A stretch of 64,000 nucleotides of DNA from Triplophysa rosa (GCF_024868665.1 NC_079890.1:39537773-39601772); one strand, 5' to 3'; positions 22,480 through 33,837 are shown, numbered from the stretch's first letter. Numbers and translations: made by a program. The notes: generated by a model from the sequence alone, not told the origin.

Positions 22480-23035
22480 GTGACTACGGGATACAGTCCG
22501 TCTCGGCTACGCGATCCAACTCGCCAGACGCCCGCCCAAGTTTCTTGGCATCCTCTCAACCTCAGTCAGAGGCAAGGATGCTCCCGTGCTTCGGGCCGAG
22601 GTCGCCACCCCTCTGGAGAGGAAGCGATCATGCTTGTCCCTCTAGCCGAGATGTTCAACGGGTTTTACAGCCTGTACTTCATCGTCCCCAAAAAAGCGGG
22701 GGTCGCTAGATCTGCGTACCCTGACCAGGCACCTACTCACGCTGTCGTTCAGGATGCTCATGCAGAAGCACATCCTGGCATCTATCAGATGTCAAGATGG
22801 ATTCATGGTAATCGACCTGAAGGACGCTTACTCTCATGTCTCGATTCTCCCTCGTCATCGCCCGTTCCTACGGTTCGCTTTCGAGGGTCAGGCATATTAG
22901 TACAGATTCCTCCCTTTCGGTCTGTCCCTGTCACCATGATTCTTCACGAAGATCATGGAAGCCGCCCTCACTCCCCTCAGGGAGAGAGGTGTGCGGGTAC
23001 TAAACTATCTCGACGACTGGCTCATTTGACACACT
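22480..23035 (+). pseudogene. DIRS-like reverse transcriptase remnant
   Basis: Read across several frames, the DIRS RT blocks are visible: KKAGG, DLKDAYSHVSILPRHRPFLR, FLPFGLSLSP and LNYLDDWLI (about 22998-23026, the catalytic DD region). Stops and frameshifts interrupt it, for example before YRFLPFG near 22900. Confidence 0.8.
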
Positions 23036-23049
23036 CGTGAGATCTGTTA

Positions 23050-23760
23050 TGTACACACAGGGACCTAGTGCTTCGGCACCTAGATCGATTGGGACCACAG
23101 GTCAACCGAGAAAAGAGCAAGCTCTCCCCTGTGCAGAGCATCCTCTTTTTTGGTATGGAACTCAACTCTGTCTCCATTACAGCGCGACTGACTACAGAAA
23201 GCGCTCAGTCAGTGTTGAACTGCCTGGAATATTTCAAGCAGTCAGCGGTCCCCCTGAAATTCAGAGGCTCCTGGGCACATGGCATCGTCGGCGGTGGTGA
23301 TACCCCTCGGGTTGATGCACATGAGACCGCTCCAACACTGGCTACAGAGTCGAGTTCCCTGGAGAGCGTGGCACACCGGCAGCAGGCGGATGGTGATTAC
23401 GCCTCTCTGCCGACGCACCCTAACTACGGACGGGTCCCTCCCGGGCAGGTCATGAGGCGCATTGTGGTGACGACAGACGCCTCCCTGCAGGGTTGGGGTG
23501 CCGTGTGCAACGGGCACGAAGTGTTTTCGGGTGATGGACGGGCCCCCGCCTGCGCAGGCATATCAACTGCCTAGAGTTGTTGGATCTGCTACTTGCACTG
23601 AAGGGGCTATAACCTCTTGTGCAGGACAAGCACGTGCTGGTCCGGTCAGACAGCACAACTGCCATAGCGTATATCAACCGCCAGGGTGGCGTTCGCTCGC
23701 GGCAGCTAACATGACTCGCCCGACGCCTCCTCCTGTGGAGTCCGCAGGTGAGCAGATCCC
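23050..23760 (+). pseudogene. DIRS-like RT thumb and RNase H remnant
   Basis: HLDRLGPQVNREKSKLSP and FFGMELNSVSI are the post-RT region. DASLQGWGAVCNGH at about 23472-23520 is the RNase H start, and the VLVRSDSTAAIAYINRQGG-type block follows at about 23640-23690 in another frame. Broken by frameshifts. Confidence 0.75.
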
Positions 23761-24239
23761 TGCGAGCCACACATATCCCAGGCGACCTGAACCAGACAGC
23801 CGATGCTCTCTCTCGTCAGTTGACTTCTCGCGGAGAGTGGCGACTCCACCCCCGCTTAGTCCAGCTCATTGGGTACAGTTCGGGTGGGCTCAGGTAGACC
23901 TGTTCGCCTCCCTGGACACCACCCATTGCCCGCTAGGGTACTCCCATCCGAGGCCCCCCTCGGCACGGATGCTCTAGCGCACAGCTGGCCGTGGGTCAAG
24001 CGGAAGTACACCTTCCCCCTGTGCAAGGTCAGGGAAGAGGAGCATCAAGTGTACTAGTTGCGCCATACTGGCCCAACCGGACTTGGTTCTCAGAGCTGGT
24101 GCTTCTGATAACAACTCCCCCCTGGCCGATTCCCCTGACAGAGGACCTTCTGTCACAGGGGAAGGGCATGTAACGGCATCCCAGGCAGACCCCTGGAACT
24201 TCCATGTCTGGATGGGACGAGAAGATCCTGAGTGGCCCA

Positions 24240-25090
24240 CCCCCTTTTGTGGTTTGGACATAACTCAGGCTAGGGCCTCGGCCACTAGGGGGCTATACGC
24301 CCATAAGTGGCACCTCTTCTCGTCCTGGTGCTCTTCTCGAAGAGAAGACCCGCGGAGTTGCTCGATTGGGAACGTGCTGTCTTTCCAGAGACTCGAGAGT
24401 AATCTCTCCCCTTCCACACTGAACGCGTACGTAGCCGCTATTGCCGCTCATCACGACCCAGTTGTCTCTAGGACAGCACAACCTGATCAATTGGTTCCTA
24501 AGGGGTGTGGGAAGGCACTGCCTCACCAAGCGCTCCGTACCCTCTTACGACCTTGATGCGGTCCTGGAGCCCCTCGGAGATGCCGCTCTTTCTCACCTCA
24601 TGATGAAGACGGTTCTCCGGATGGCGCTCAAGAGGGTAGCAGTCCTAAAAGCATTCTCCGTGTCCACAGATTGCCTAGAACTCGGGCCCGGTGATTCTCA
24701 CGCTATCCTGAGCCCCCGGCCTGGCTACGTGCCCAAAGTTCCCACCACTCATCCTACATCAGGTGGTGAACTTACAGGCACTCCCCACCGGGGAGGAAGA
24801 CCCAACCCCATCCGTGTTGTGTCCAGTACGCGCATTGCGCCTCTGCTTGGACCGCACGCAGAGCCACAGGAGCTCTGAGCAGCTCTTTGTCTGTTTTGGA
24901 GATGAGAGCTCTCTCCACACGGAGTACAGCCTCCTCGTGGGCACTGGCTCGAGGCGCCTCTCTGGCAGACATCTGCAGAGCTGCGGGTTGGGCTACACCC
25001 ATCACCTTCACGAGGTCCTACAGCCTCCGCATAAAACCGGTATCAGCTCGAGTCTTGCAGGCATCAGGCAAGACTGACGGCCGGTAGGGT
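24240..25090 (+). pseudogene. DIRS-like tyrosine recombinase remnant
   Basis: Two frames together give the N-terminal YAHKWHLFSSWC..LSPSTLNAYVAAIAAHH region and the C-terminal ALSTRSTASSWALARGASLA, DICRAAGWATPITFTRSYSL block. In DIRS recombinases this should read HSTR; here the His is Leu, while the Arg and the presumed Tyr (RSYS) remain. An enzyme with this change should be inactive even without the frameshifts. Confidence 0.8.
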
Positions 25091-25932
25091 GTACGCCTAT
25101 GGCAGTACCTTCCCCCCTTTCTCGTAAGGGGGTCAGCGTACTAAACTAGCCTCCCTTTTTCCCCCACTGGGTGAAGAACAGGCACTCCATCCATCACTAA
25201 GCAAGCACCTCCTGCGGGCGGGCTGGGCAGAGCAGCCCTGCTCCTTAGGCCGGGTACCAACTGAGTTATCCACAACATGGCTCTAACCGGACCTAGTGCT
25301 ACTGGACGTTGTAACCCCCCAGCAGGGCGGTTCCGTCTGATGTATCCTCATGATTGGTTCCCTATGACCTTCCCTCGGTGGACCGCCAACTCGCGGTTAA
25401 CTCCTTCAGTCCGCACATTCTTCCCATGAGTTCTCCCCCATCGGTGAGGCCATGTTGGTATCTCCACTAAACTCCTCCCTCCGGTAGGAAGTGGTCTCTG
25501 TAGCGCATGCCCCGCTTGAGGAAGTAGCGCTTACCCAGTGGCCTTACGGTACCAGGCGGCTTCTTGCTGTTAGAGAAACAAGGCCGCCGCCTGTGAGGCC
25601 AAAGGCAGGGGGCTTCCCACCTTTCAAGTAAAGCTCTGGGACCCCCTACCTACCTAGGTTACAATTTTGTGGCAGCACTCACGGCTGACATGCCCAGGCC
25701 AGTCACCGTCGCTTCGCTAGAGATTGTGACAGGGCACAGTGTTGTGGCGTTTTCCATAAGAACCCCATCTGTCGGCTCGACACAACGTCGGAGACCGACA
25801 GAAAGGGAACGTCTTGGTTACGGATGTAACCTCAGTTCCCTGATGGAGGGAGCGAAACGTTGTGTCCTTGCCACAACACGTGTTGCCCACTGCAGCAGTC
25901 GTGAGAGGTCTCAGGCTCCTCAGAACTAAGCT

Positions 25933-26140
25933 GAATGAATGAGGCACGCCATCTCCCTTTTATACCCGGATATCCGGGGGCGGAGTCCGGCATGCAAATT
26001 TCATTCACCAATTTCATTGGCCTTTTCTAAGAAGTAGGAAGCGATTGGTTCTCAGGGACGAACCCCATCTGTCAGCTCGACACAACGTCTCGTTCCCTCC
26101 ATCAGGGAACTGAGGTTACATCCGTAACCGAGACGTTTTA
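25933..26140 (-). repeat. Right inverted repeat of the DIRS-like element
   Basis: Reverse complement of 21120-21278, followed by the palindromic-looking end CCCTCCATCAGGGAACTGAG and GTTACATCCGTAACC, which pairs with 25815-25850. Confidence 0.8.
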
Positions 26141-26490
26141 CTGCTTAGTCAACAAATTCACATGTATTGCGATTCCCACGGGGAAGCTTATACCGCGACA
26201 GTATTTACGACACTGATATCAGATCAATTGTGCTTATCAATCACATGGGGTAACCATAAGCAAAAGTTATCTAGAGCTGCTAATGTTAAGAGTGACCTGA
26301 AATGTGTATTTGAACCACTAAATGTTGATATCTTTTCTATCAGTGTGGTCAAAGCCATTAGTTTATTTACTTATTGTTTCATTCTTAACGTAACTCCAGC
26401 ATCTAACACTATTTTCATGGCGAAAATAGTCTTATACACAAGTTGATCCATGCACAAGTCTGTGCTATACACAAGTTGGGGGACAATTTA
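26141..26490. other. Unassigned intronic stretch
   Basis: 350 bp between the DIRS-like element and a SINE-like repeat. I see no gene, repeat end or regulatory motif. Confidence 0.4.
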
Positions 26491-26494
26491 GAAT

Positions 26495-26662
26495 CTTCAA
26501 TCAACCTAACCTGCATGTCTTTGGGCTGTTGGAGGGAAACCTCACTGACACCGGAGAACATGCAAACTCCACACAGAAAGGCTTCCCGTCCCAGCCGGGG
26601 CTTGAACTGGGAACCTTCTTGCTCTGAGGCAACAGTGCTAACCACCGAGTCACTGTGCTGAA
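26495..26662 (-). repeat. SINE-like interspersed repeat
   Basis: On the minus strand: GGTGGTTAGCACTGTTGCCT (box-A-like), then CAGTTCAAGCCCC (box-B-like), then the block GGAGTTTGCATGTTCTCC found in many fish repeats. Non-coding. Confidence 0.6.
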
Positions 26663-26764
26663 CCCCCAGTGTATTTTTGCATGGGACGCTTGACATTTGC
26701 ATGAAATTGCCCATCTAATTTCTCAGCGCTAACTAATGGTATACAATTATGTGTTATAATTTAC

Positions 26765-27256
26765 CTGTTTGATAGACTTCAACTTCACACAGAGCGAGAT
26801 AAGATGTACTTCCAGACCTGATCACATTCACATAACGTCCCTCCATCCCATGACATGAGTAACTGACAGTATTACCAGGTAGAGGTTTAGATATTACAGC
26901 ACATCTAGAGAGAGAGAATCAATGAATCTCTATAGAGGTGTTTCAATCAATCAATCAATAAAAACTGATTTCATGAATAACTTTACATGGGATTGTTGTT
27001 GCCATTGTTTTCCAGTGAGTTTCCAATACGAATCTCTGCTCCACTGGTTTGATCCACACAGCAGTCTGATCTAGCAGTGATGATCACTGATTTAATGTAA
27101 AAAATATCCAGAAGATCCAACCTCCACCATTGGTTACTCTCAGTTGATGTAGAAGAGCAGTATACTTCTCCGTATCTTTCACCATCGATGGCATTCTGAG
27201 CTGCCCAGGTGGAATATAAGGAGAATGTGTAGTTGTTCCTTTCAATGCTAAATTCT
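26765..27256 (-). pseudogene. Lectin gene 2, first F-type domain (frameshifted)
   Basis: Exon 3 (26987-27256) starts [12 protein letters not shown], loses one base, then continues in another frame through WWRLDLLDI and [20 protein letters not shown]. The Cys-Cys pair is kept; the His position is Ser. Exon 4 (26765-26904, 140 nt) is open, with GMEGRYVNV and LALCEVEVYQT. Confidence 0.85.
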
Positions 27257-28333
27257 CTAGAAAATATTTATTCACAGACAGTTGATTGTGTCACAGGTGT
27301 TTTGAAGTGATCAACAGTGTCCTGATGTATTCATTGTTCACACATCAAAAGCACAGAATGGGTTCAATGAGTTTGATTGACACAACACACAGAAACCATA
27401 GACTCACAGCTCAAACACTTTTCACTTGACATTAAAACATCTCTCATATACTTTGTAACTCATCTTCAAGTTGAAGCAAAAAATACAATTTTATTTGGTC
27501 ATCTACTGTATGTGAAGATGTGTTGTGTCGGTCTTATCTCGTAAATGTACATGTAAATGTCATCTCGTGATCTTTTTTCCCATGTGCAGCAGTAAACATT
27601 TCTGAGGTAACTTAAATAATGCGCAATAATGACAAACAAAAACCGTTCGCAGTGCCCTTCGAACTGAACATGTTCACTCCCTTCGGATTGGAATCTCACT
27701 TAAGATGGTGGAATGACCTGTGAAGTCCACTTCGCAGTCCACTTCGCAGTCCACTTATGGTGAAATGGAACGCAGCTTTAGAAATGTTTATCTCAAATCA
27801 TAAATTGGAGGAGGAACCGCGCCATCCTAACCTTGAGACAATTTTAACAATTGTTAAATTTCTGGTTCCTTACGAACACTAAATTTCTTTCTGTGTTTTG
27901 GATCACCAGTAAAATCAAATCAGAAATAGGTTGGATGTTGTAAAAGAATTCTTCTGCAGATCTGGGAGCACAAAAACAAGACACAGAGAGGCATCAAGCT
28001 TTTGAACTCATTTATTATGGAAACTACAAGTCTTTATATACGGTGCCAAAAGACATCTGGCAGGTTTCATATGTCCAGGGGTTCACAGAATGACCAAATA
28101 AGGTATAGCAGTTCGGACAAAGAATGTTTAGCTTAGAAGGAATCCCCTCCTCCCAGGAATAGCCAGAAGGCATCCCTTCCTCCTACCCTATAGCCAGTAA
28201 GGTAAAGTGAGCTAAACACTTCACAATTCTTGATTTTGTGGGCTTGTATTTATTTATGCGGAAATTAAATCTAACAACAATTAAAAACATTTAACTGCTT
28301 CTACAGTTTAAAATGAGCACGACAGACTAACAG
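27257..28333. other. Lectin gene 2 intron, left part
   Basis: About 1 kb without a gene. 27720-27755 holds three copies of a 13-bp unit (CAGTCCACTTCG). Otherwise no element ends recognised. Confidence 0.4.
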
Positions 28334-28818
28334 TGTCATGATTCTGACCCACCTTGTCACGAGTCTCGGGTTGAGACACGGATACATGGACAGAGGACCC
28401 AAGTGCAGACAGCGGGTAAGGGGTTACAAGACAGACTTTAATTATAACTAAAAAATACAAAACAAAGACCCACGTGGGGGAACATAACAAAACTTAGCAA
28501 CAAAGACAGGGACTAACTAGACTAGAAATACTAACAACACTTGACAAAACCACAATAAACTAAACTAACTACAGACCAGTAACTCACCCACATGACACAA
28601 ACACAACGCAACAGAACAGTGATCCAGCACAGGACAGAAAACAGGGACCTTATAAAGGGGATAAATCAAGAGGGAGCAGGTGCGGGGCATGAACTCCACA
28701 CCGGAGAGTGGAAGACCAACAGGGACAAAACGCCATTCTCCACATAAAATAAGAGGTTCTGTCATGGTTCTGCCACTAGGTCAAGAAAAGCAAGACAAGG
28801 TGCGGCAGAATCATGACA
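28334..28818 (-). mobile_element. Solo LTR of the TGTCATG family (485 bp), AACAG target duplication
   Basis: Starts TGTCATGATTCTGACCC and ends GGCAGAATCATGACA. AACAG flanks both sides (28329-28333, 28819-28823). In reverse it matches the LTR at 16850: CCTTGTCTTGCTTTTCTTGA and AGAACCTCTT are shared. Confidence 0.85.
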
Positions 28819-28859
28819 AACAGTGTAAAGTGGCTGTATTTATGTGATGATGTTTCAGC

Positions 28860-29912
28860 TACGGCTGGGCGATTTGGCCTAAAATCAAAATTTTGATTAA
28901 TTGAACATTTTCTCTCGATTACGATTATTGAACGATTATTTTGATTTTGTTTATTTTTTGCCCGCGTAGATCGCTGACAAGGTTTGTAGTTTAAATATGC
29001 CCAACTAAAGGTGGGGTATTTTTTCTAATGAAACATTTCTTATCTCATGTTATTTTTAGATAATCAAAGAAAATACAAAGTATTTATGGTTATTTATTGA
29101 ACATTTCCAATACTAGACATATTTGTGTTATTTTTTGGAAACATTTCCTCTGCCACTGAAGACAGGAGAGCAAATGCAACATAATCAGCAAATCATCTGT
29201 CTGCATGTGTCGTGAGAAATCGGGTGTACTTTAGGACCCTCCCTGAGTTTTTAATAGTTGAACGGAGCTTAAAACTCATCAGTCTGTCTAAAGAAATACG
29301 AAGTAAACGTGTTTCAGTATATCTATATTTCTCACAATATGCACATTTTTGGACTAAAAGTCTTGTGATTACTAAACGGGAGCAGACCTGGAAGAATATC
29401 TCGTATCAACTGTCTTACACGCATATTACATAAACACAGAATATTGGATTTCCATTTGAATCGGGTCATTTAAAGAAAACATTTTAAGCTTTCTCTAGAC
29501 ATACGGGTGAAATGGTTTGTGTGATAATGTTTGTGTGATAATTATTTGCAGAGTTTTGGATCAGAGACGCATTTCAGAAATGACTTACTGTATGTGAGCG
29601 GAGTGGAGACGCTGATAACGCGACCGGTTTATTTTCTTTATTTTACAAAATAACAACGCTTTGATGTTATTGTAAGCGTACACACGTAAAAGTAGACAAC
29701 TTAAAGTTTCTAATAATGTCTTACATATATGTGTATGCCCAAAATAAATTGAATATTTTTAGTCTCTTTTGCTCTAAGAAAAAAGTAAGGCGGCACGCGT
29801 CGACATGGATATTAAAGGGAAAGTAATCGAAATAACCGACATTGAAAAATTACGACGGTTAAAGTTTCTTGATGTTTCGATTACTTTTCGATTAATCGCC
29901 CATGCAGCCCTA
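28860..29912. mobile_element. hAT-type non-autonomous element (1053 bp) with 8-bp target duplication
   Basis: Left end TACGGCTGGGCGAT, right end (complement) TAGGGCTGCATGGGCGAT. GTTTCAGC occurs on both sides (28852-28859, 29913-29920), the 8-bp duplication typical of hAT. The interior is AT-rich with no transposase. Confidence 0.85.
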
Positions 29913-29920
29913 GTTTCAGC

Positions 29921-30200
29921 GCTATATATATAATGCTTTATATGCACAAAACACGTTTAATGACTCTTTCACTTTGCACACTGTTTTTCCCGATAAAGAA
30001 ATTCCACATTTCAGACTCTGTGCTATACCAGGTGTTTCCAACCTTATGATGCCAAAGACCCCTAAAATATTTGGTGATTGACTCCATTCCTAAAATACAT
30101 ATCTGTATAAGGCCTCCAAAATGTCACGGCCAATTCTGATTAAACTGTCATTTAACCAGAAACTACCAACAATGAGTGAACAATAAACAAATCATCATAC
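29921..30200. other. Lectin gene 2 intron 2, remainder
   Basis: No gene or recognisable element. Confidence 0.4.
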
Positions 30201-30452
30201 CTTCTAAACTATCTGCAATGGAGACGAGACCTGTTGAACAAAAAGGATTTTACACTAAAACCTGAAAATCAAGTACATTAAGATTGTTACAAAGCTCTTA
30301 GGACTTTATTATGAACTTTTAAAAAGTTGTGTAAAAGATTTGCACGAAGAATGACTGACAGCATGTATAATGTTGAGATGTGTTGTGTGTTCTATGAGAT
30401 GATGTGAGGTGTACTCACTAGAGAGTAAGATCAGATGAATGAGTTTGTCCAT
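30201..30452 (-). CDS. Signal-peptide exons of lectin gene 2
   Basis: Exon 1 (30419-30452) is [11 protein letters not shown] plus one base. The last exon base is A rather than G, so the next residue is Ser. Exon 2 (30201-30230, 30 nt, 9 nt shorter than in gene 1) gives LVSIADSLE. Splice sites are intact. Confidence 0.8.
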
Positions 30453-30469
30453 GTCTCTGCTGAACAAAA

Positions 30470-30645
30470 GGAATATGAGAAAGGAGAAGAGAAGAGAATT
30501 GAGTTTCTTCTGGGTTATGAGCAGAACTTACACATGAAGATTTCACTCCTCTCTTCTTCACTCTTCTAGCAATACATCAACACATCCATCTGGACATTTG
30601 ACTCGCTCCACCCTCATCATGACGTCAGCACTCAACGTATAGAAC
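30470..30645 (-). promoter_or_regulatory. Proximal promoter of lectin gene 2 with a perfect CRE
   Basis: Perfect TGACGTCA at 30620-30627 (genes 1 and 3 have TGACATCA or TGATGTCA at the same place). The TATA-like GTATATC of the other copies is shortened here to GTATTGC. The 5' UTR donor GTAAGT and acceptor TTTTGTTCAG are conserved. Confidence 0.45.
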
Positions 30646-30659
30646 ATCTAAAACACTTT

Positions 30660-31230
30660 TGTCAAGTCCAGACAGATTTACAAATCAAATCTGGTGTCAT
30701 GAAAATGAGGATCTTATTTGTTTTGGTACCTGGAAACTGCCAGACACGTAGAAAGAATCTTTGTCATTTTCAAGCTTTGCTGGATTGATTTCAATCATGA
30801 ACACAAGTCAATGAAAGACTGACAGAATGTTTTATTTCTTCAATACATTTGTTCTGAAGTCACAGCAGTGTTTTCTCCTCCTGATAATCACTCACATCAT
30901 GTTTTGTGTTTCATTATTGAGGTCAGAATAAAGACACAAAAATCAACCAGTGGGTTATAAATGACTTAACTGTTTTATCTCATGATGAGGTAACAATAAC
31001 TCAGTATACTGTATGTTCATTTGGTTGGTTATGTCCATATTTTACTCAACAATCCTTCATTTTTAGTGTATCTGGAACATCTTAATGAAAGCAGAGAGAG
31101 ACTAGACAAATCTTCAAGAAACATGTTGTTTGTCGTCTGAGTTCATGACTAAAAGAAGATTATTATACTCAGTCACGGCTGATGTGATCCGTCACACACT
31201 TCAGCCTGTTTTGTTTGAAACTCATTTGTT
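30660..31230 (-). repeat. Duplicated upstream flank of lectin gene 2
   Basis: Matches 8510-9250 and (inverted) 49660-50200. No coding potential. Confidence 0.75.
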
Positions 31231-31689
31231 CATACACAAATTATTTTTTGTATGAATGACAAAGTAAAACAAATGATGGGCAGATGAGTTCAAATTTGCA
31301 TCTCGTTTTTGTCTGTAACAAACGTCATAAATGCTCTTAAGAAAAACCTTAAAGTCTCCCTGTGGTGAAAATCAAGTTTTTAATGTTGTTTATATGTCTG
31401 TGTGGTGTTTTTATGTGCGTTAACAAACCATGGGCAAATGTATCATTTTAAAACAGGAAAGGAATTTTCATCACAGGAAAAACATTTACATATGTTATTT
31501 TTAAGCCCAAAGTCACAGCAACATGACATCATTCATTCATGACTGAATTTAGACTTTAGAAATATTTTATTATTTTAATATTTGTTTTATTACTAACACC
31601 CTTTTAAAAGCTGCGATCCAATAAAAATTAAACCAAAATTAAGTTTTTGTTTTTAATGTTTTCTATGTTGTTGTTGTTTGTTTATTAGC
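31231..31689. other. Unassigned AT-rich stretch
   Basis: About 460 bp between two duplicated flank blocks; no gene or repeat end seen. Confidence 0.4.
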
Positions 31690-32115
31690 ATGATTGTTAA
31701 CATTTACAATATTACAAAAGCATTTAAAAAGCAAAAAAAGTAAAGATGTGCACCATTCAAATAAACAAGTGTAAATAAAATATATGGGTACACAGAGATA
31801 ACCAGAGTTGTAAAAAGGGATATTACGATCATAAATGAAATGAAATGTAAATTAATTAAATCTGATATAGCAATGACAAACTAGTGTTACACACGGTCCC
31901 TCAGGCTGTAGTACACAACTACACAACTAACAACACAAACCTAGTGAGAAGGATTATAATGAGCTTCAGCAAGAACAAATATATATATATAACTGAATGA
32001 AATCAATCAGCATTTACATTAAACATTCAGTTTGTATTTCCAGATTAATGATGTTTAAAACAAGAACCTGTAAATAAAACAAGAATTCAGTCAATCATAT
32101 GTATATTTTCATTGT
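31690..32115. repeat. Orphan 3' flank of a lost lectin unit
   Basis: 31690-31870 resembles 13020-13225, and 31970-32115 resembles 230-330 (shared AATCAATCAGCATTT, TTCAGTTTGTA and GATTAATGATGTTT). In units 1 and 2 this sequence lies downstream of the lectin gene, but no lectin exon precedes it here. Confidence 0.65.
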
Positions 32116-32119
32116 TTCA

Positions 32120-32460
32120 AACACCATGGTTAAAACTGATTACTATTGGAAAAACCATAGTTTCACTAACCATATGCACCAAAAAACATAGTTACTACAT
32201 TTTTACTACAAAAAAAAAACATAGTTAATTTCCCTTACGAAAATTAACCAAATAACATGGTTTTACTACAGTAAAAAAAAACATGGTTACTGTAGTAAAA
32301 CTATGGTACCAAAAAATAATAGTAATCAGTGCAGCAAAAAAACACTTGGTAGCACTTTAGATTATGACCCGCAAAAAACTGCGTAAGTAAACTGAATTAA
32401 CGGTGTTAGTTTTGGTAACTATAGTAATAATATAGTAATAAATATAGTAGAATAAACTAC
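32120..32460. repeat. ACCATGGTTTTACTACAG-type repeat and LINE flank
   Basis: 32120-32335 is made of imperfect inverted copies of AACATGGTTACTGTAGTAAA. 32345-32410 resembles 33895-33960 on the other side of the LINE (shared CCGCAAA.AACTGC.TAAGTAAAC). Confidence 0.5.
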
Positions 32461-33837
32461 TGGATGACAAGCAGTCTGGCTTCAAAACAAACCACTCCAC
32501 TGAGACTGCACTGATATCGGTCACAGAAGCATTGCGGCTAGCCAAGGCGGAATCTAAATCCTCGGTCCAGATACTGCTAGACCTATCTGCAGCGTTTGAT
32601 ACTGTCAATCACCAGATACTGCTAGCAACCCTGTCATCTCTAGGAATCTCAGGCTCTCCTCTCCGCTGGTTCAAATCCTACCTCTCTGGCAGATCCTTCA
32701 GGGTGTCATGGCGGGGCTCGTTGTCCACTGCTCACCACATGATTACTGGGGTCCCTCAGGGATTGGTCTACACGACATCCTTGGGACCCATCATACGGGC
32801 ACACGGCTTCTCATATCACTGTTATGCTGACGACACCCAGATCTACATCTCGTTTCACCCAGACGATACCACTGTAGCAGCTCGCATTACAGCCTGCCTA
32901 GAAGACATCTCAGCTTGGATGAAAGAGCATCAACTCCAGCTGAACCCTGCCAAGACAGAACTACTCGTGTTTCCGGCACACCCCACGGTGAGACACGATC
33001 TCACCATCAGACTTGGCAATACCACAATCACTCCTTCCAAAACAGCCAAGAACCTCGGGGTCATATTTGATGAACAGCTGTCCTTCAATGATCACATTGC
33101 AAAGACAACGCGGTCATGCCGATATGCCTTATTCAACATTAGAAAGGTTAGACCCTATCTCACTGAGCATGCAGCACAACTCCTTGTCCAGGCCCTGATA
33201 ATCTCAAGGTTGGACTACTGCGATGCTCTCCTTGCTGGTCTTCCTGTAAAGGCTATCAAACCACTCCAGCTGGTTCAGAACGCAGCAGCACGCCTCGTCT
33301 TCCAACAGCCCAAAAGGGCTCATGTGACGGCCCTGTTCATCTCTCTCCACTGGCTACCGGTTGAAGCCCGTATCAGATTCAAGTCACTAATGCTTGCCTA
33401 CAGGACTATCACTGGATCTGCACCAGTATACTTTCACACCCTCCTACACCCCATCAAGATCCCTGCGTTCAGCAAACCAGCGGCATCTTGTATTGCCTTC
33501 TCATAAGGGCAGTAAATGAATTTCCTTCTCATTCTCCTTCACAACTCCTTCCTGGTGGAACATTCTTCCTAACTCTGTCCGTTCAACCACATCTCTCACA
33601 ACACTAAAAAAACTACTTAAAACCCATCTCTTCTGTGAATACTTGACAGTCACATGAGAAAAAAACCTCTCTCTCTTTCTCTCAACAGGTAGTGGTCTGG
33701 CTTTTGTTGAAACTAGTAACTTTGTATTAGCACCTATTGTACTATTTCTCCTGTATGACATATCGCTTATTGCTCCCTGAACTCTCTGTAAGTCGCTTTG
33801 GATAAAAGCATCTGCTAAATTATTAAATGTAAATATA
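32461..33837 (+). mobile_element. L2/CR1-clade LINE, second family, 5'-truncated
   Basis: Starts abruptly inside the reverse transcriptase and ends with AAGTCGCTTTGGATAAAAGC and the AAATGT-type tail. A short interrupted C-terminal region and 3' UTR follow the main frame. Other copies lie at 7640-7855 and 55064-55745, and the SINE at 13271-13422 shares its tail. Confidence 0.85.
32532..33506 (+). pseudogene. LINE reverse transcriptase fragment (second family)
   Basis: About 324 codons: [20 protein letters not shown], then [11 protein letters not shown] with the catalytic [21 protein letters not shown], and [14 protein letters not shown]. The palm has lost about ten residues after GVPQG (in L2 elements followed by SVLGPLL), an in-frame deletion at about 32760. 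The frame ends early at 33506 and the homologous C-terminal tail continues in another frame. No endonuclease. Not functional. Confidence 0.85.

Larger units (their letters stand above)
21095..26140 (+). mobile_element. DIRS-like tyrosine-recombinase retrotransposon, decayed
   Basis: Ends are long inverted repeats: 21120-21278 is the reverse complement of 25933-26088 with few mismatches. The interior has reverse transcriptase, RNase H and tyrosine recombinase in DIRS order. The right side also holds the AGACGTT/GGTTACGGATGTAACCT complementary region (25800-25860 and 26085-26140). Many frameshifts and stops; not autonomous now. It lies in the long intron of lectin gene 2, in the opposite orientation. 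Confidence 0.85.
14440..30452 (-). pseudogene. F-type lectin gene 2 (two domains, multiply broken, transposon-filled intron)
   Basis: Exons on the minus strand: 30419-30452 (signal peptide, [11 protein letters not shown]), 30201-30230, 26987-27256, 26765-26904, 14650-14922, 14440-14576. Splice phases match gene 1. Lesions: exon 3 is 270 nt against 274 in gene 1 and loses frame before AAQNAIDG; exon 5 has its acceptor TAG changed to TCG plus a 2-base insertion and a 9-base deletion; exon 6 has TAG at 14477-14479. The intron between the two domains is about 11.8 kb and holds two LTR elements, a LINE, a DIRS-like element and smaller repeats. No tail exons like those of gene 1 were found before the unit end at 13.2 kb. 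It is clearly decayed. An mRNA covering only the first exons remains possible, since the promoter looks the best of the three. Confidence 0.85.
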
